Position numbers and translations under genes: made by a program. From contig JAVBXY010000021.1 in assembly GCA_030824275.1 (NCBI GenBank), positions 25,719 to 89,718 on the forward strand: DNA of 64,000 bases, in the 5' to 3' direction. This document shows, in pieces, positions 47,053-55,795 of this stretch (the first letter of the stretch is position 1; the number at the start of each line of letters is the position of its first letter). The notes under the pieces are model-generated. The model searched no databases and was not told the DNA's origin. It saw only the letters and a program-made list of their open reading frames with translations. This DNA is from Rhodocyclaceae bacterium (GTDB lineage: Bacteria; Pseudomonadota; Gammaproteobacteria; Burkholderiales; Rhodocyclaceae).

Positions 47053-48324
47053 TCACGCAGCGGAGGGGCGGTGAAGTCGCACCATTTTGACCTTTCGGTC
47101 CTGTGTTTGAACGATCTCCATGGGGACGCCCTCCACCTTCACGCTAACGCCCATTTCCGGGATGTCCTGGAGGTATTCCACAATCAGTCCATTTAGGGTC
47201 CGGGGGCCATCCAGCGGGAGATCCAGGCCCAGCATCCGGTTGAGTTCCCGCAAACCGACCGAGCCGTCTGCCAGCACCTGACCATCGGTATCCCAGGCCA
47301 GCGGATTGCCCACATCGGCCTGACTGGTGGTGAACTTGCCGACCAACTCCTCGATGATGTCCTCCAGGGTCACCAAGCCCTCGATTTCGCCATATTCATC
47401 GACCACCAGCCCCAGGCGCTGGCGGTTTTCGCGGAAGAACTGGAGTTGGGTGTAGATGGGCGTCGCTGCCGGGATGAAATAGGGTGCAGCCATTTTTTCG
47501 CGCAGGATGGCGTGGTCAATCTCACCGCCGAACGCCTCTGCCAGGAGGCGCCGCTGGTGCAGGATACCGATGATATTGGCCGGATCATCCTCATAGACCG
47601 CTACCCGTGTGTGATAACTGGTCGCCAGCTGCGCCTTGATTTCGTCTATCGGCGCGGCAATGTCAATGGCCTCGATTTCGCCACGCGGTGTCATTATGTC
47701 GGCCACCGTAATGTGTTCCAGGTCAAAGAGGTTGAGCAGGATGGCCTGATGCTGCTGGGGAATGAAGCTGCCGGAATCGACCACCAGTGAACGCAGTTCT
47801 TCGACACTGAGCCTGGAATTCTCATCGCCGCCTTTCGGCTTCAGGTGCAGCAAGCGCAACAGGGCATCCACGAACAGATTGACGAACCATACCACCGGAT
47901 AGGCGACCCGCAGCAGCGGCCATAGCAGGAACGCCACCACACGGGCGAGCCGGTCGGCATGAGCAGCCCCGAGGATTTTCGGGGTGATTTCCGAGAACAC
48001 CAGGATGGCGAATGTCACCAGCAAGGTACCGGCTGAAAGGGCCCATTTCCCTTCGCCGAAGAGCTCGATGGCAATGACGGACACCAAGGTTGCCGCAGCG
48101 GCATTGACCAGGTTGTTGCCGAGCAGGATCACGCCCAGCATCTTGTCGGTACGGCCCAATAGGTCCAAAGCCAGCTTCGCGCCACGATCACCCTGCCCGG
48201 CGAGATGGCGCAAGCGATGGCGATTCGAGGCCATCATGGCGGTTTCCGACATCGAGAAAAAGGCCGAAAAGGCCAGCAACAACGCCAGGGCGCCGAACTG
48301 CGCAGAGAGGGGAATACTATCCAT
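47053..48324 (-). CDS. HlyC/CorC (CNNM-CBS) family transporter
   Basis: 423 residues. An N-terminal CNNM membrane domain with four helices (FSAFFSMSETAMMASNRHRL start), two CBS domains (about 200-330) and a C-terminal CorC/HlyC domain. E. coli YfjD/CorB-type proteins of this form are linked to magnesium transport. The gene overlaps the ypjD-like gene by 1 bp; the order ffh (divergent), ypjD, yfjD is the same as in E. coli. Confidence 0.92.
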   Translation of the reverse strand: MDSIPLSAQFGALALLLAFSAFFSMSETAMMASNRHRLRHLAGQGDRGAKLALDLLGRTDKMLGVILLGNNLVNAAAATLVSVIAIELFGEGKWALSAGTLLVTFAILVFSEITPKILGAAHADRLARVVAFLLWPLLRVAYPVVWFVNLFVDALLRLLHLKPKGGDENSRLSVEELRSLVVDSGSFIPQQHQAILLNLFDLEHITVADIMTPRGEIEAIDIAAPIDEIKAQLATSYHTRVAVYEDDPANIIGILHQRRLLAEAFGGEIDHAILREKMAAPYFIPAATPIYTQLQFFRENRQRLGLVVDEYGEIEGLVTLEDIIEELVGKFTTSQADVGNPLAWDTDGQVLADGSVGLRELNRMLGLDLPLDGPRTLNGLIVEYLQDIPEMGVSVKVEGVPMEIVQTQDRKVKMVRLHRPSAA

Positions 48325-49148
48325 CAGCGGCCGAGGATGACCTCAAGCACGAAGCGGCTACCGACATAGGCCAGCAGCAGGGCAACAAACCCCGCCAGGG
48401 TCCACCGCAGCGCCAATCGGCCGCGCCAGCCACGCAAATGGCGGCCCGTTAGCAGGGCGGCAAAAATCAGCCAGGAAAGAATGGCAAAAATCGTCTTATG
48501 GTTGAAACTCAAGGCCTTGCCGAACAGGGTTTCGGAAAAGAACACGCCGGAAACCAGGGTCAAGGTCAGCAAAACGAAAGCTACATGGATCAGGCGAAAC
48601 AGCAGAGCCTCCATGGTCAGCAGAGGCGGCAGAGCTGCCAGAAAGGGCGAGATGCGCCCCTGGTGCAACTTGCGCTCAGCGACAGCCATCAACAAAGCAT
48701 GCAGGGCCGCCAGGGTGAACAGGCTATAGGCCAACATGGCCATCAGGAAATGCAGACGGAAGGCGCCGGAGCCAGCATTGGACAGCGCGTGCCCATCGGG
48801 GAACACCGCCGGCAACAGGGCTGCTACAGCAGCCGTGGGCAGGCCCAGCACTTGCAAGCCATCCATGCGGGCGTAGAAACTTTCAATCCAGTACAGCGCA
48901 ATGGCCAGCCAGAGCATGACGGAAATGGCGATGGCGAAACCGAAGCGCATGGTTTCACCATCGAAGATCGCCATGCGCAGACTGGCGCCATGGGCCAGCA
49001 AGGCGACCAGCAACAGGCCGCGCTCACCCAGCGCCAAGCCGCCACCGGGGTGATCGAGCGCCGGACCGCGCCAGCGCGTACGCCAAAGGTGTCCCGCCAG
49101 GCCGGCATAAAGGGCGGCGGCCAGCAGATGCATTAAGATTGCAGGCAT
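48324..49148 (-). CDS. YpjD-like cytochrome c assembly family membrane protein
   Basis: 274 residues with eight predicted membrane helices. It belongs to the CcmC/CcsA-like cytochrome C assembly superfamily: conserved histidines lie in FRLHFLMAMLAYSLFTLAAL and LSFNHKTIFAILSWLIF. The YpjD subgroup has no established role. Divergent from ffh with 48 bp between starts and coupled to the CorC-like gene. Confidence 0.9.
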   Translation of the reverse strand: MPAILMHLLAAALYAGLAGHLWRTRWRGPALDHPGGGLALGERGLLLVALLAHGASLRMAIFDGETMRFGFAIAISVMLWLAIALYWIESFYARMDGLQVLGLPTAAVAALLPAVFPDGHALSNAGSGAFRLHFLMAMLAYSLFTLAALHALLMAVAERKLHQGRISPFLAALPPLLTMEALLFRLIHVAFVLLTLTLVSGVFFSETLFGKALSFNHKTIFAILSWLIFAALLTGRHLRGWRGRLALRWTLAGFVALLLAYVGSRFVLEVILGR

Positions 49149-49196
49149 TCCCGAAGTCTACACCAAGGCCCGTGCGGCCCCATCGCCCATTCCATC

Positions 49197-50573
49197 ATGC
49201 TAGACAACCTTACCCAACGCCTTGGCCGTGTCGTCAAGAACCTGCGCGGCCAGGCCCGGATCACCGAAGACAACGTCGCCGACATGCTGCGCGAAGTGCG
49301 CATGGCGCTGCTGGAGGCCGACGTGGCCCTGCCGGTGGTCAAGGACTTCATCGCCAAGGTCAAGGAAAAGGCCGTCGGCCAGGAGGTGATCGGTTCCCTC
49401 TCGCCGGGTCAGGCTCTGGTCGGCGTGGTGCATCGCGAACTCACCGAGCTGATGGGCGGTACCAAGACGGAGCTCAATCTTGCCAGTCAGCCGCCGGCCA
49501 TCATCCTGATGTCGGGCCTGCAAGGTGCGGGTAAAACGACGACGACGGCCAAGCTCGGCAAGTGGCTGAAGGAACGCCAGAAAAAGAAGGTGCTGACGGT
49601 CAGCTGCGACGTTTATCGTCCGGCCGCCATCGAACAGTTGAAGGCGGTTTCGGCTCAGGCTGGGATCGATTTCTTCCCCTCCTCCGGTGACCAGAAGCCC
49701 GCCGACATTGCCGCCGCCGCGCTGGATTACGCCAAGAAGCACTATTACGACGTGCTCTTCGTGGACACCGCAGGACGCCTCGCCATCGACGCGGCCATGA
49801 TGGCCGAGATCCGCGACCTGCATGCGCTGCTGAACCCCATCGAATGCCTCTTCGTGGTGGATGCCATGCTGGGCCAGGACGCCGTGAACACGGCCAAGGC
49901 CTTCAATGAGGCGCTGCCGTTGACCGGCATCATCCTGACCAAGCTCGACGGTGACTCCCGTGGCGGCGCGGCGCTCTCCGTGCGCCATGTGACCGGCAAG
50001 CCGCTCAAGTTCGCCGGTGTCGGCGAAAAACTCACCGGCATCGAGGAATTCCACCCCGAGCGCATGGCCAGCCGCATCCTCGGCATGGGCGACATCCTCG
50101 GCCTGGTCGAGGAAGCCCAGCGCGGCGTCGATCAGGAAAAGGCCCAGGACTTTGTCAAGAAGATGAAGTCGGGCAAGGGCTTCGACCTCAACGACTTCAA
50201 GGACCAGATCGGTCAGATGAAGAAAATGGGCGGCATGGGCGCCCTGCTCGACAAGCTGCCGGCCCAGTTCGGTGCCATGGCCCAGCAGGCCGGCAGTGGT
50301 GTCGAAGACAAGTCCATCCGTCGCATCGAGGGCATCATCAACTCCATGACGCCGCTGGAACGCACCAAGCCGGAATTGATCAAAGCCAGTCGCAAGCGCC
50401 GCATCGCCACTGGCGCTGGTGTGCCGGTGCAGGAGGTGAATCGCCTGCTCAATCAGTTCGAGCAAACACAGAAGATGATGAAGCAGTTCTCCAAGGGCGG
50501 CATGGCAAAGATGATGCGGGGCATGAAAGGTCTCATGGGCGGCGGGGGCGGTTTCCCCGGACTGCCGCGCTAA
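49197..50573 (+). CDS. ffh: Signal recognition particle protein Ffh
   Basis: 458 residues. N domain (1-90), G domain with G1 GLQGAGKTTTTAKLGKWL near 108, DTAGRLAIDAAMMAE and TKLDGDSRGGAALS, and a Met-rich M domain (about 300-455; KQFSKGGMAKMMRGMKGLMG at the end). With 4.5S RNA it delivers nascent membrane proteins to FtsY. It is followed after 14 bp by a perfect dispersed repeat that abuts the convergent transglycosylase gene. Confidence 0.97.
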   Translation: MLDNLTQRLGRVVKNLRGQARITEDNVADMLREVRMALLEADVALPVVKDFIAKVKEKAVGQEVIGSLSPGQALVGVVHRELTELMGGTKTELNLASQPPAIILMSGLQGAGKTTTTAKLGKWLKERQKKKVLTVSCDVYRPAAIEQLKAVSAQAGIDFFPSSGDQKPADIAAAALDYAKKHYYDVLFVDTAGRLAIDAAMMAEIRDLHALLNPIECLFVVDAMLGQDAVNTAKAFNEALPLTGIILTKLDGDSRGGAALSVRHVTGKPLKFAGVGEKLTGIEEFHPERMASRILGMGDILGLVEEAQRGVDQEKAQDFVKKMKSGKGFDLNDFKDQIGQMKKMGGMGALLDKLPAQFGAMAQQAGSGVEDKSIRRIEGIINSMTPLERTKPELIKASRKRRIATGAGVPVQEVNRLLNQFEQTQKMMKQFSKGGMAKMMRGMKGLMGGGGGFPGLPR

Positions 50574-50587
50574 GAATAGTCAGAGTC

Positions 50588-50611
50588 GCCGTACCGCCAG
50601 CGCCGACTTTT
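50588..50611 (-). repeat. Dispersed 24-bp repeat on transglycosylase stop codon
   Basis: Perfect at all fixed positions. Its first two A belong to the transglycosylase TAA; ffh ends 14 bp away on the other side. Confidence 0.9.
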
Positions 50612-51197
50612 AGGGTCGGCGCCAGCCCCACTGCTTCTCCCACGCCCCGCGCACCATGTTCGGGTACTCGGGCTTACCCAGGCTGCCGTTGTAACGCCCG
50701 AGCGCGCGGTACAGGTCGCCTTTCTCGATGTCGAGATAGTGGCGCAGGATGGTGCAACCGAAGCGCAGGTTGGTCCGCATGTGGAAAAGGTTGCTGTCCC
50801 GGTTGCCGATCAGGCGGACCCAGAAGGGCATGATCTGCATGTAGCCGCGGGCGCCGGCCGAGGACACGGAGTACTTCTTGAAGCCGCTCTCGACCTGAAT
50901 CAGGCCAAGCACCATCTGCGGATCAAGCCCGGCGCGCTTGGCTTCGTAATACACGGTCTTGAGAAAATCCAGGCGTGCTTCCCGGTCGGGCATGCGACGA
51001 ACCAGGCGGCCCGACATCTCGGTCAGCCAGTCAATCTTTTCCTGCATGGAGGGAAACTGCGGATCGGGCGCGGCGCGGTCGGCAATCGCCGCATGCAGGG
51101 CGGCCTTCACACTGGCCGCCAGAGGTTCGTACTGCTGGGCACCGGCCCAGACTCGCGGGGCCAGCGCCAGCAGCAGGACGGCAAGAATCAGCCGCAC
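50610..51197 (-). CDS. Lytic transglycosylase, SLT domain
   Basis: 195 residues with a signal peptide ([18 protein letters not shown]). The SLT catalytic core is [20 protein letters not shown] followed by YMQIMPFW; the catalytic Glu is in QVESGF. It cleaves peptidoglycan in the periplasm. It starts 10 bp inside the end of proS. The stop codon TAA shares its last two A with a dispersed repeat (50588-50611). Confidence 0.9.
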   Translation of the reverse strand: MRLILAVLLLALAPRVWAGAQQYEPLAASVKAALHAAIADRAAPDPQFPSMQEKIDWLTEMSGRLVRRMPDREARLDFLKTVYYEAKRAGLDPQMVLGLIQVESGFKKYSVSSAGARGYMQIMPFWVRLIGNRDSNLFHMRTNLRFGCTILRHYLDIEKGDLYRALGRYNGSLGKPEYPNMVRGAWEKQWGWRRP

Positions 51198-52900
51198 AGT
51201 TTCTGTTTGAGGAATCCCGCCATCGCGCCGGTGTCCACCATGGTCGCCTCGGCATCGGCGCGGCCCTTGTATTCGAGCTTGCCTTCCTTGAGACCACGCT
51301 CGCCCACCACCACACGATGGGGCACACCGATCAGTTCCCAGTCGGCGAACATGGAGCCGGGCCGCTCGTCGCGATCATCGAGGATGGCGTCGATACCGGC
51401 CGCCAGCAGCTCGGCCAGCAGGGCGTCGGCCGCCTGGCGCACGGCTTCGGATTTGACGTAGCCCATGGGCACGATGCTCACCGCAAAGGGCGCGATGGCG
51501 CTCGGGAAAATGATGCCACGCTCGTCATGGCCCTGCTCGATGGCGGCGCCGACGATACGCGAGACGCCGATGCCGTAGCAGCCCATTTCCATGACCTGAG
51601 CCTTGCCGGCTTCGTCGAGGAAAGTGCAATTGAGGGCAGCGGCATACTTGCTGCGCAACTGGAAGATGTGGCCGACTTCGATGCCGCGACAGATCTCGAG
51701 TGTGCCCTTGCCGTCGGGTGAGGGGTCGCCGGCAAGCACATTGCGGATGTCGGCCACTTCGGCCGGCAGCGGCAGGTTACGGCCAAAATTGACACCGGTG
51801 AGATGGTGCCCGGCCTCGTTGGCACCGCAGACGAAATCGCCCATCACCGCCACGCTGCGATCAGCCACAACGCGGCCGGAGAAGCCCACGGGACCGATGT
51901 AGCCGGGCTGGCAACCGAGCGCCGCGACGATCTCCTCGTCACGGGCAAAACGGAACTCGCCGATCACCTTGCCGGCCTTGATCTCGTTGAGCTCGTGATC
52001 GCCGCGCAGCAACAGCAGGACGAATTCGTTCTCCTCACCTTTTTGTGCCATCACGGCGATGGCTTTCACGGTTTGTGCGGTCGACGTGCCAAGGAAGGCC
52101 GCCACATCTTCGCATTTGGTCTTGCCGGGGGTCGGCACTTTTGCCAGCGTTGCCGTCCCGCCAGCGCCGACTTTTGCCGGCGCAACCGCCTCGGCCAGTT
52201 CGACGTTGGCCGCGAAGTCCGACTGGCGACAGAAGGCGATGGCGTCCTCACCAGAATCCGCCAACACATGAAACTCGTGGGAGCCGGTGCCGCCAATCGA
52301 CCCCGTATCCGCCGCCACAGCACGGAACTTAAGGCCCAGACGGGTAAAGATGCGCGTGTAGGTGTCGTGCATGTTGCGGTATTCACGCTCAAGGTCGGCA
52401 TAGGACGTGTGGAAGGAATAACCGTCCTTCATCAGAAATTCGCGTCCGCGCATGACGCCGAAGCGGGGACGGATCTCGTCGCGGAACTTCATCTGCACCT
52501 GGTAGAAGTGGCGCGGCAACTGGCGGTAGCTCTTCACCTCGCGGCGCACCACGTCGGTGATGACTTCCTCATGCGTGGGGCCAATGACGAAATCGCGCTG
52601 GTGACGATCCTTGAAGCGCAGCAACTCGGGGCCATAGCCGGGACCACGACCGGACTCTTCCCACAACTCAAAGGGCTGCACCGCCGGCATCAGCAACTCG
52701 ATGGCACCGGCCCGGTTCATTTCCTCGCGGACGATGCCCTCGACCTTGCGCAGCACACGCAGCCCCATTGGCATCCAGGTATAGATGCCACCTGCCAGGC
52801 GACGGATCAAGCCGGCGCGGAGCATGAGTTGATGGCTGACGATCTCGGCGTCGGAGGGAGCTTCCTTGAGAGTGGCGATGAAAAACTGGCTGGCGCGCAT
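51188..52900 (-). CDS. proS: Prolyl-tRNA synthetase (bacterial type with editing domain)
   Basis: 570 residues. Class II motifs ([53 protein letters not shown]) and an INS editing domain (about 225-400; [20 protein letters not shown]) are present. A perfect dispersed repeat at 52152-52175 is read as KVGAGGTA in a Pro/Ala-rich stretch ([20 protein letters not shown]) at the entry to the editing domain, a position where relatives tolerate variation. The 3' end overlaps the transglycosylase gene. Confidence 0.97.
   Translation of the reverse strand: MRASQFFIATLKEAPSDAEIVSHQLMLRAGLIRRLAGGIYTWMPMGLRVLRKVEGIVREEMNRAGAIELLMPAVQPFELWEESGRGPGYGPELLRFKDRHQRDFVIGPTHEEVITDVVRREVKSYRQLPRHFYQVQMKFRDEIRPRFGVMRGREFLMKDGYSFHTSYADLEREYRNMHDTYTRIFTRLGLKFRAVAADTGSIGGTGSHEFHVLADSGEDAIAFCRQSDFAANVELAEAVAPAKVGAGGTATLAKVPTPGKTKCEDVAAFLGTSTAQTVKAIAVMAQKGEENEFVLLLLRGDHELNEIKAGKVIGEFRFARDEEIVAALGCQPGYIGPVGFSGRVVADRSVAVMGDFVCGANEAGHHLTGVNFGRNLPLPAEVADIRNVLAGDPSPDGKGTLEICRGIEVGHIFQLRSKYAAALNCTFLDEAGKAQVMEMGCYGIGVSRIVGAAIEQGHDERGIIFPSAIAPFAVSIVPMGYVKSEAVRQAADALLAELLAAGIDAILDDRDERPGSMFADWELIGVPHRVVVGERGLKEGKLEYKGRADAEATMVDTGAMAGFLKQKLCG
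52152..52175 (-). repeat. Dispersed 24-bp repeat, inside proS
   Basis: Perfect at all fixed positions; in frame with proS as KVGAGGTA. Confidence 0.9.
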
Positions 52901-53012
52901 GGTGTGGAGCGGTGAAATGGACTGAAACGATCATTTTACCCGTCCCGGCCGGCTTTCCAGAGCCCGCCGATTGTGGAAGAATGGACCTCAATCAATCATT
53001 AGGATTTGCATC

Positions 53013-53540
53013 ATGCTTGACCGTGAAGGCTTTCGCCCGAACGTCGGCATCATCCTGGTCAACAGTCGCAACGAGGTCTTCTGGGGCAAGCGCATCCGTG
53101 AACATTCCTGGCAGTTTCCGCAGGGAGGCATCAAAAAGGGCGAGACGCCCGAACAGGCGATGCTGCGTGAACTGCACGAGGAAGTTGGCCTCAAGCCCGA
53201 GCATGTGCGGATCATCGGCCGCACTCGCGACTGGTTGCGCTACGAGGTGCCGAAGCAATGGGTACGCCGTGAGTGGCGCAGTACTTATCGAGGCCAAAAA
53301 CAGATTTGGTTTCTGCTGCGCATGATCGGACGTGATTCCGACGTCTGCCTGCGCGCCTGCGAACATCCGGAATTCGACGCCTGGCGCTGGAACAGCTACT
53401 GGATTCCGCTGGAGAGCGTGATCGAGTTCAAGCGCGGCGTTTACGAATCGGCACTGACGGAGCTTGCCCGGCTACTGTTTCATCACCCGGATGAGCGCCA
53501 GCCGCGCTGGGAACAGCCAACGGCGACGGGGCAGGAATGA
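53013..53540 (+). CDS. rppH: RNA pyrophosphohydrolase RppH (Nudix)
   Basis: 175 residues. The start [20 protein letters not shown] and the Nudix box [20 protein letters not shown] followed by VGL are typical of RppH, which removes pyrophosphate from mRNA 5' ends and so starts decay. The ATG at 53013 has AGGA upstream and fits the family start. It overlaps the next gene by 4 bp and is divergent from proS, the usual betaproteobacterial arrangement. Confidence 0.94.
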   Translation: MLDREGFRPNVGIILVNSRNEVFWGKRIREHSWQFPQGGIKKGETPEQAMLRELHEEVGLKPEHVRIIGRTRDWLRYEVPKQWVRREWRSTYRGQKQIWFLLRMIGRDSDVCLRACEHPEFDAWRWNSYWIPLESVIEFKRGVYESALTELARLLFHHPDERQPRWEQPTATGQE

Positions 53541-54067
53541 AGAAGTTTGTCGCCCTCGGTTTTTGCATTGTCAACCTGGCGCACGCTCAGGCTGTCGACT
53601 CATTTGGCCGCCCAGCCTTCAACAACAACTTTGAGGAAGAGGCTCCCTGGCAGGAGCAGCAGGAAATTGCCCCTCCGGCTTTCCCCAAGCAGGAGAATCT
53701 CAAGGAAATTTACGTCAGCCCCGTAGCAACGAACAAATACCTGATCGACGCCAGTACGCTGACCGTCGGCGTCGACGATGTCGTTCGCTATGTCCTGGTT
53801 GTCCTCACCTCGGGAGGGGCCACGAATGTGAGCTTTGAAGGCATGCACTGTAAGGAAGTGCGCTGGAAGCACTACGCCAGTGGCCATGCCGATGGCACCT
53901 GGAGCAAGGCGCGCAATCCCGTCTGGCGGCCCATCGAGAACAAGCCGGTCAATCGTCACCATGCAGCTCTACGCAACGATTATTTCTGTCCCGGCGGCAT
54001 ACAGATCCGCGATGCCGACGACGGCCGCAATGCGCTGCGGCTCGGCAAACACCCCAATGCGAACTAA
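53537..54067 (+). CDS. CNP1-like family exported protein
   Basis: 176 residues with a short signal peptide ([19 protein letters not shown]). The core [40 protein letters not shown], and C-terminal [20 protein letters not shown] matches the CNP1-like family, first described in Neisseria-type cryptic membrane proteins; no function is known. Two cysteines could pair. Coupled to rppH by a 4-bp overlap and followed by coq7 after 12 bp. Confidence 0.82.
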   Translation: MKKFVALGFCIVNLAHAQAVDSFGRPAFNNNFEEEAPWQEQQEIAPPAFPKQENLKEIYVSPVATNKYLIDASTLTVGVDDVVRYVLVVLTSGGATNVSFEGMHCKEVRWKHYASGHADGTWSKARNPVWRPIENKPVNRHHAALRNDYFCPGGIQIRDADDGRNALRLGKHPNAN

Positions 54068-54079
54068 GCGAGGCCTTCC

Positions 54080-54700
54080 ATGATCGACGCCCTGATTCCC
54101 GAATTCGACAAAGCCCTGCGTGCCCTGTTCGCCCCGGCGCCCACCCGCCGCGCCATGCCGGGTGAAGACCTGCCGGAAGCCGAGATGAGCGATGCGGAAA
54201 AACGCCACGTCGCCGGCCTGATGCGCATCAACCACTGTGGCGAAATCTGCGCCCAGGCACTCTATCAGGGGCAGGCACTCACCTCCCGCGACCCGGCGGT
54301 CAAGCGCGCGCTGGAGCAGGCAGCCTGGGAAGAAACAGAGCACCTCAACTGGACCGAGCGACGCATCGAAGAGCTAGGCGGCCGCAAAAGCCTGCTCAAC
54401 CCGCTCTGGTATGCCGGTTCTCTGGCGCTGGGTGTGATCGCCGGCAAGCTGGGCGACGACTGGAACCTAGGCTTTCTTGCCGAAACCGAACGCCAGGTCG
54501 AAGGGCACCTTGAAAGCCACAAAGCCAAGCTGCCACCCCAGGACCGGAAGTCCTGGGAAGTTCTGGAGCAAATGAAGGTGGATGAAATTCGCCACGCTGA
54601 AATGGCGATTCACTACGGCGCGCGGGAACTACCGCCGCCGGTCAAGCTGGCCATGAAGCTCTCGTCGAAGCTGATGACGAAGACCGCTTACAACATCTAG
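54080..54700 (+). CDS. coq7: Coq7-type demethoxyubiquinone hydroxylase
   Basis: 206 residues. A di-iron ferritin-like monooxygenase of ubiquinone synthesis. Iron ligands are in MRINHCGEICAQALYQGQAL (Glu), WEETEHLNWTERRIEELGG (Glu and His), ETERQVEGHLESH and DEIRHAEMAIHYG. It adds the C6 hydroxyl to 3-demethoxyubiquinol at the membrane surface. It is convergent with the OsmC-type gene, the stops overlapping by 4 bp. Confidence 0.94.
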   Translation: MIDALIPEFDKALRALFAPAPTRRAMPGEDLPEAEMSDAEKRHVAGLMRINHCGEICAQALYQGQALTSRDPAVKRALEQAAWEETEHLNWTERRIEELGGRKSLLNPLWYAGSLALGVIAGKLGDDWNLGFLAETERQVEGHLESHKAKLPPQDRKSWEVLEQMKVDEIRHAEMAIHYGARELPPPVKLAMKLSSKLMTKTAYNI

Positions 54701-55113
54701 CCTTCCACCACCTCGACGCTGTGCGTGATCTCGGCGGTCTTGCCGAGCATGATCGAGGCCGAGCAGTACTTTTCCGCCGATAGATTGACGGCCCGCTCGA
54801 CCGCCTCCGGCTTCAGCCCCTTGCCCGTCACCACAAAGTGCATGTTGATGCGGGTAAACACTTTCGGATCGACTTCAGCCCTGTCAGCCTGAAGCTTGAC
54901 CTCGCAGCCACTGACCGCATGGCGGCCACGCTTGAGGATCAGCACTACATCGAAAGCGGTACAGCCACCCGCGCCGGCCAGCAGTAACTCCATGGGCCGT
55001 GGCGCTAGATTGCGCCCTCCCGCTTCGGGAGCCCCATCCATTGTTACCAGATGCCCGCTGCCGGTTTCGGCAACAAAGCTCATTCCGTCATGCCAGCGTA
55101 CGGTGCAATCCAT
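54697..55113 (-). CDS. OsmC family protein
   Basis: 138 residues. The start MDCTVRWHDGMSFVAETGSG and RPMELLLAGAGGCTAFDVVL show the OsmC/Ohr fold with the active-site cysteine in GGCTAFD. The second conserved cysteine corresponds to KYCSASIMLGK. YhfA-like members of this type have an unclear role, some acting in peroxide or thiol metabolism. AGGAG lies six bases before the ATG at 55113. Confidence 0.9.
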   Translation of the reverse strand: MDCTVRWHDGMSFVAETGSGHLVTMDGAPEAGGRNLAPRPMELLLAGAGGCTAFDVVLILKRGRHAVSGCEVKLQADRAEVDPKVFTRINMHFVVTGKGLKPEAVERAVNLSAEKYCSASIMLGKTAEITHSVEVVEG

Positions 55114-55379
55114 GGTGATCTCCTGATAGGCCAAGCCAAATTCTAGCGCCCTCTCGAAAATCAAATTGCGGCACCGCCGCAATTTACTTCAAAGCACAGT
55201 GGATTGCCTTTTCTTTGCTGAAGGAAACTTGACACATCCAGAGTGCAAACAAAAAATATACTAATTAAAATCATATATATAAAACTGATTTAATATAAAC
55301 ATTCAGGCATACAAACAAATAATGATGCAGTGCGCAAAAAGATCTTGCGGCGCAAAAAGATCTATGCAAGAATTCAATC
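55114..55379. other. AT-rich intergenic region before candidate sRNA
   Basis: About 480 bp without a protein gene lie between the OsmC gene and tRNA-Lys. The part 55240-55330 is strikingly AT-rich compared with the surroundings and contains TTGACA at 55229. GCGCAAAAAGATCT occurs twice, at 55332-55345 and 55350-55363, with 18-bp spacing. I see no gene here; it looks like a promoter or protein-binding region for the RNA that follows. Confidence 0.4.
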
Positions 55380-55497
55380 AACCTGAGCGCCACTGATAAA
55401 CAAAGTTTCCCATCAGTCTGCGTTTGGCCCTTGTCTCCTCCACCCTCCTCCTTTGGTGTGGATTCAGCGCAACCCCAGCGGGTTGCGCTTTTTTTTG
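55380..55497 (+). ncRNA. Candidate small RNA with anti-Shine-Dalgarno motifs
   Basis: A plus-strand intrinsic terminator (55466-55497) has no plus-strand protein gene upstream, so it should end an independent RNA. The preceding bases contain a hairpin ACTGAT/ATCAGT (55392-55397 with 55412-55417) and then an unstructured C/U-rich stretch with CTCCTCC and CCTCCTCC (55435-55451), complementary to ribosome binding sites. Trans-acting sRNAs often have this build. The 5' end is a guess. Confidence 0.5.
55466..55497 (+). terminator. Intrinsic terminator of candidate sRNA
   Basis: AGCGCAACCC (55466-55475), CAGC loop, GGGTTGCGCT (55480-55489), then a run of T to about 55496. Confidence 0.93.
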
Positions 55498-55546
55498 CCG
55501 TTTAGCACGAAAGATAAGTGCGAATTAAACGAATTTCGCGGCGGGT

Positions 55547-55575
55547 TTGACAGCCGAAAGGAAGGTCTGTAGGAT
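55547..55575 (+). promoter_or_regulatory. Promoter of the tRNA-Lys genes
   Basis: TTGACA at 55547-55552, 17-base spacer, TAGGAT at 55570-55575 preceded by TG (extended -10), 16 bp before the first tRNA. Confidence 0.75.
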
Positions 55576-55591
55576 TCGCGCCCTTCTGCTT

Positions 55592-55667
55592 GGGTCGGTA
55601 GCTCAGTCGGTAGAGCAGCGGACTTTTAATCCGTTGGTCGCGAGTTCGAATCTCGCCCGACCCACCA
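55592..55667 (+). tRNA. tRNA-Lys (TTT)
   Basis: 76 bases with encoded CCA. Acceptor stem GGGTCGG/CCGACCC, anticodon loop CTTTTAA (anticodon TTT), T arm GAGTTCGAATCTC. First of two tandem tRNA-Lys genes. Confidence 0.97.
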
Positions 55668-55673
55668 CAGATC

Positions 55674-55749
55674 GGGTTGTTAGCTCAGTTGGTAGAGCAG
55701 CGGACTCTTAATCCGTAGGTCGAAAGTTCGAATCTTTCACAACCCACCA
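55674..55749 (+). tRNA. tRNA-Lys (CTT), integration site
   Basis: 76 bases with encoded CCA. Acceptor stem GGGTTGT/ACAACCC, anticodon loop CTCTTAA (anticodon CTT). Its 3' part from the anticodon loop is duplicated at 63610-63656, so it is the attachment site of the integrated element; the gene remains intact because the element brings the same 3' end. Confidence 0.97.
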
Positions 55750-55751
55750 GT
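55705..55751 (+). repeat. attL: 47-bp direct repeat in tRNA-Lys(CTT)
   Basis: Bases 55705-55751, from the anticodon loop through the CCA end plus two bases, are identical to 63610-63656. This is the left boundary of the integrative element. Confidence 0.95.
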
Positions 55752-55755
55752 ATTC

Positions 55756-55793
55756 AAGCGGCTTTCGGGGAATATCACCGGAAGCCGCTTTTC
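55756..55793 (+). terminator. Terminator supplied by the element after tRNA-Lys
   Basis: AAGCGGCTTTCGG (55756-55768) pairs with CCGGAAGCCGCTT (55778-55790) with one mismatch, followed by TTTTC. It replaces the original tRNA terminator, which now lies beyond attR (63663-63697). Confidence 0.75.
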
Positions 55794-55795
55794 TA

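Noticed and set aside
55332..55363. Two GCGCAAAAAGATCT copies 18 bp apart
   Set aside because: Only two units, so not a CRISPR or iteron array; noted as a possible protein site only.
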